From Azorinus chamasolen (Eukaryota > Mollusca > Bivalvia > Cardiida > Solecurtidae): a stretch of DNA of 64,000 nucleotides. The translations under genes and the position numbers were made by a program. Positions 61,672 through 64,000 of this stretch are shown here, piece by piece. How positions within the stretch are numbered: position 1 is the first letter of the stretch; the number at the start of each line of letters is the position of its first letter. Where the stretch lies: positions 60,233,453 to 60,297,452 of the forward strand of contig OY755239.1 in assembly GCA_963576725.1 (NCBI GenBank). The letters are read 5' to 3'. The notes beneath the pieces were generated by a model that was given only the letters and a program-made list of their open reading frames with translations, made no database searches and was not told the origin of the DNA.

Positions 61672-61806
61672 TTATCTATTTACCTATTTATCTATTTACT
61701 AATTTAATTCAATTATTTAATTTCATTTTGTGGTTATGTGCATTTGTTTTATTTGTTGTTCGTATTTGTTGTTCGTTTGTTTTGTTTGTTCGTTTCTTTG
61801 TTTGTA
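61672..61806. repeat. Simple repeats
   Basis: CTATTTATCTATTTA-type tract followed by TTGTTCGTTTGTTTTG-type tract. Confidence 0.8.
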
Positions 61807-62399
61807 GTGCTCATCAATTGTACCCCAATGTTACAAAATTTATTGCGGCATATTAAAGACAAATGTATACAAATTGATTAAAATTTTACAAAACAATTAT
61901 GCACACTGACTAATCAGCATCAGTGCATGTGGATGGGTGCCTCAAAGTGAATCACATGATCTTCACGGGGCAGTTGTTGAAAACCGTCTTGAAGTGTATC
62001 GGTAAATCTGGCGAGAACGATACTGAGTGAAGCCAAATTAAATGTGACACAAAGGACGACAGGATGTTTCCAGTAGGATTGGCACTCTGACGTTCCTAAT
62101 GAGGATTTTATTAAGGCCATAACCATTTAAGATGACTTAATCTATTTTTATGTGCTACTGACAAGGCTAATACATGCACAATCCAGGGACAACGAGGCAT
62201 ATTGACCATTACCGCCCCTTGTGTATTGTGTTTGCTATTAAAGTGCGATTAATATTTGTATTAAACAAGAACTATTGTAAAGTTCGGAGAGAAAAGCTTA
62301 TGCCGAACCAATGTTGTAAAAATGACATTAAGTCTTACCGTCAGCAAGCTGTTGGAGCCATTCTGATAGACTTTGCAAACACAGTAGAAATCATCTAAA
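61807..62399. other. Unassigned sequence
   Basis: A 68-codon minus-strand frame (61,920-62,126) and a 74-codon plus-strand frame (62,174-62,398) have balanced composition, but I do not recognise either. Confidence 0.35.
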
Positions 62400-62522
62400 G
62401 TGAAAAGTAATGCAGATAGTTCCCGCAGGGTCTTACTGCATGCCTTTCGTCCTGCATAAATCTACCACCCTGACTCAGAATTATGGATGCCTTAGGTCGT
62501 CGCTTAACAAAGGCTTTTACTG
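62400..62522. mobile_element. PG3/PG4-like right half
   Basis: GTGAAAAGTAATGCAGATAG, GTCCTGCATAAATCTACCAC, TCGTCGCTTAACAAAGGC, then ACTG-TA. Confidence 0.7.
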
Positions 62523-62575
62523 TAGCTGTGGTCCAGATGAGACGTCAAAATAGTTGACACCCTGTTGTATATACA

Positions 62576-62698
62576 ACAGAACCTGTCATAAGCGGCCATT
62601 CATTTATTGAACAAAGGAGTCTTAAAAAAGCAGGTGGTTGCTTAATGCATGACAAATTACATACATTAAGCTATCACCTACCTTACAGAATGAAATTA
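62576..62698. mobile_element. PG3 MITE, core collapsed
   Basis: CAACAGAACCTGTCATAAGC left end; GGTTGCTTAATGCATGACAA joins directly to CATTAAGCTATCACC. The right end is lost. Confidence 0.7.
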
Positions 62699-62914
62699 TT
62701 GAAATGTGTGATAGAAAATCCCAACTAGTATTTGATTTTATTTCATTTATTTACTGCATTGTAATATATTTTCCCCGGCGGTCGCACATATATTTAATGG
62801 AAATTCAAAATGGCCCTGCTTCAATTTACTGCAGACAACACTCCAGATTTACACTAAACTGCAGGTCATTTTCAGGTCACAATGTGTTCCAACTACCTTC
62901 TGCACTCTTAGCAA

Positions 62915-63132
62915 TTAACTCTTTCAATGCCTGAGAAATGCCGTCTGCTAGACATATTTTCGTCTGCTTCAAATTTTAGAATGGACGTTTGTTCAATGTC
63001 TTTATAAAAAGATAAACAGTGTGTCAAACAGTTTGGATCCTGATGAGAGACCGAGTTACTCGCCGTCTCATCTGGATCCAAACTGTTTTGCATATGATAT
63101 TACAGACCCGTTCATGGCATTGAAGGGGTTAA
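62915..63132. mobile_element. TT5 MITE
   Basis: TTAA at both ends; hairpin TTTGGATCCTGATGAGAGAC, apex CCGAGTTACTCGCC; right end GGCATTGAAGGGG. Confidence 0.9.
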
Positions 63133-63275
63133 TGTCTGCAAATATTGCCATCTGCTTCATTTTTTTCTTCCATATCTATTCAAAAATAAATGTCAGAGTG
63201 AAAAACAGTTTAGACCCTGATGAGGTGCCAAGTTACTCGGAGTCTCATTTGGATCAAGAATGTTTGCAGGTATTG
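63133..63275. mobile_element. TT5-like partial element
   Basis: Directly follows the TT5 copy: AAAAACAGTTTAGACCCTGA, TGAGGTGCCAAGTTACTCGG, CTCATTTGGATCAAG. No right end. Confidence 0.65.
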
Positions 63276-63507
63276 TTATAAATGTTAAAAACCAAAGCAA
63301 AAGCAGCTGGAACAAAACTCATACCTGTTTAGAGGAACAGTTGCTTATATTTCAGAAGTCAGTTGACTGTCTTTGGTGAGAACTTTGTATGTCCTTGCAT
63401 GATCAAAATTACTAAGTAATACTACTACTCACTGTTTTATCTCCAATCCTGCTTAAACATGCTTTACGCAGCCATTTTACGCTTGCGTAAAACCTCGCTT
63501 GTACCTA

Positions 63508-63540
63508 TTTTGATGGCCGCTAAAGGCAGGGTATATTGTA
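63508..63540. mobile_element. PG3 right-end stub
   Basis: TTTTGATGGCCGCTAAAGGC and GTATATTG-TA, the outer part of PG3 only. Confidence 0.55.
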
Positions 63541-63566
63541 TGCATTTATTTATTTCTTATGTTTAA

Positions 63567-63620
63567 ACATGGCGAAATATCTATATTTAGAATTGGTGTA
63601 AATCTATATTTAGAATTGGC
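63567..63620. repeat. Short tandem duplication
   Basis: ATCTATATTTAGAATTGG occurs twice, 25 bases apart. Confidence 0.65.
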
Positions 63621-63649
63621 GTAGATGACTTTATCTGCCTACAAATATT

Positions 63650-63792
63650 TGCCTTAAGATAGACGGCGGCCTAATGTAGGATGAACATATAGATGCGTTT
63701 TCTGTATGACTTTCACCCAGCATTAAGCAGTCACCTGCCTAAAATGCATCAACTCTACATTTATAATTTGACGAAGTATTGAGTTTTAACTG
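63650..63792. mobile_element. PG8 MITE (left end unclear)
   Basis: Core CCTAATGTAGGATGAACATA with CACCCAGCATTAAGCAGTCA; right end CGAAGTATTGAGTTTTAACT then G-TA. Confidence 0.68.
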
Positions 63793-64000
63793 TATATAGA
63801 TCTGGAATTTGAATTATTGAAGCGACTTTAATGAACTATAGAAACAAACATAGTTTCATTAATATTGCTTTGGCAAACAACCACTGGGATTTTGTGTAAG
63901 TGGATGCATTCATCTTAAATATTTACCGTGGAGTTGGACTAAATCTCAGAAATGTATCTGTATTAATCTTCCTCATGCTATTATCGTACATATCTGTATT

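Overview
This is an intergenic-style stretch of an invertebrate animal genome. I read it as a mollusc, probably a bivalve, but that is inference from gene style and repeat content; no rRNA or mitochondrial marker is present. There is no sign of bacterial gene organisation: long open frames are rare, coding pieces are split by GT..AG introns, and most open frames are made by repeats.

The window is dominated by short palindromic transposons (MITEs), more than 100 copies and fragments, roughly a third of the sequence by eye. They fall into two groups with unrelated ends. Group TT is flanked by TTAA with CCC..GGG ends (piggyBac-like) and has families TT1 to TT7, told apart by their hairpins: TT1 GACCCAGATCAGACGGCTCC; TT2 AAACCATTGTGATAAATAGA; TT3 apex AGCTCCTGCAGGAGCT; TT4 apex GCCGCCTTTTCAAGGCGGC; TT5 apex GCCGAGTAACTCGGC; TT6 GACCCAGATGAGAGGGCTCC; TT7 apex GCCGCATTATGCGGC. 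Group PG is flanked by TA with CAGT..ACTG ends (pogo/Tigger-like) and has families PG1 (CAGTAAAACCTCTCTATAAC), PG2 (CAGTAAAACCCCTCTAAACC), PG3 (CAGTAGAACCTGTCTTAAGC), PG4 (CAGTAAAACCCCTCTAATGC), PG5 (CAGTGCTCCCTCTCTACAAC), PG6 (TCGATATCTCGAAC type) and PG8. U1 (ends CAGAGGTCCAGATAAGATGC) and LP (long-arm palindromes, ends GGTCCATGCTTATAA) are further families. Family names are mine.

Layout: 1-1762 decayed Mutator-like transposase (minus strand, runs off the left edge). 3.1-13.9 kb MITE clusters, minisatellites and a tRNA-derived SINE. 13,986-15,355 the clearest host gene: two exons encoding a 132-residue secreted peptide with ten cysteines in a prokineticin/astakine-like pattern, its intron packed with MITEs. 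18.4-20.8 kb a Tc1-like transposase pseudogene split by a 1.37-kb TTAA element. 21-23.7 kb a decayed repeat array. 23.7-27.7 kb nested MITEs. 28.5-30.0 kb an RTE-like reverse transcriptase pseudogene split by a TT1 MITE. 30-36.5 kb MITEs, a TRIM-like element and a hAT-like element. 36.5-43.8 kb one orphan signal-peptide exon and a candidate two-exon secreted-protein gene across a 4.4-kb MITE-rich intron. 44-64 kb mostly MITEs, nested MITEs, two unusual long palindromes and unassigned sequence.

The most interesting signal is in the MITE hairpins. Unrelated families (TTAA and TA types) carry the same apex, GCTCC-TATA-GGAGC. In most TT families the otherwise matching arms differ at one fixed position (CCCAGAT on one arm, CCCTGAT on the other). 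PG2, PG3 and PG4 hairpins show a comparable single fixed T/A asymmetry. Insertions also record a history: TTAA elements repeatedly hit the TTAA inside PG3 ends, and TA elements hit TA sites inside PG1 and TT1 copies.
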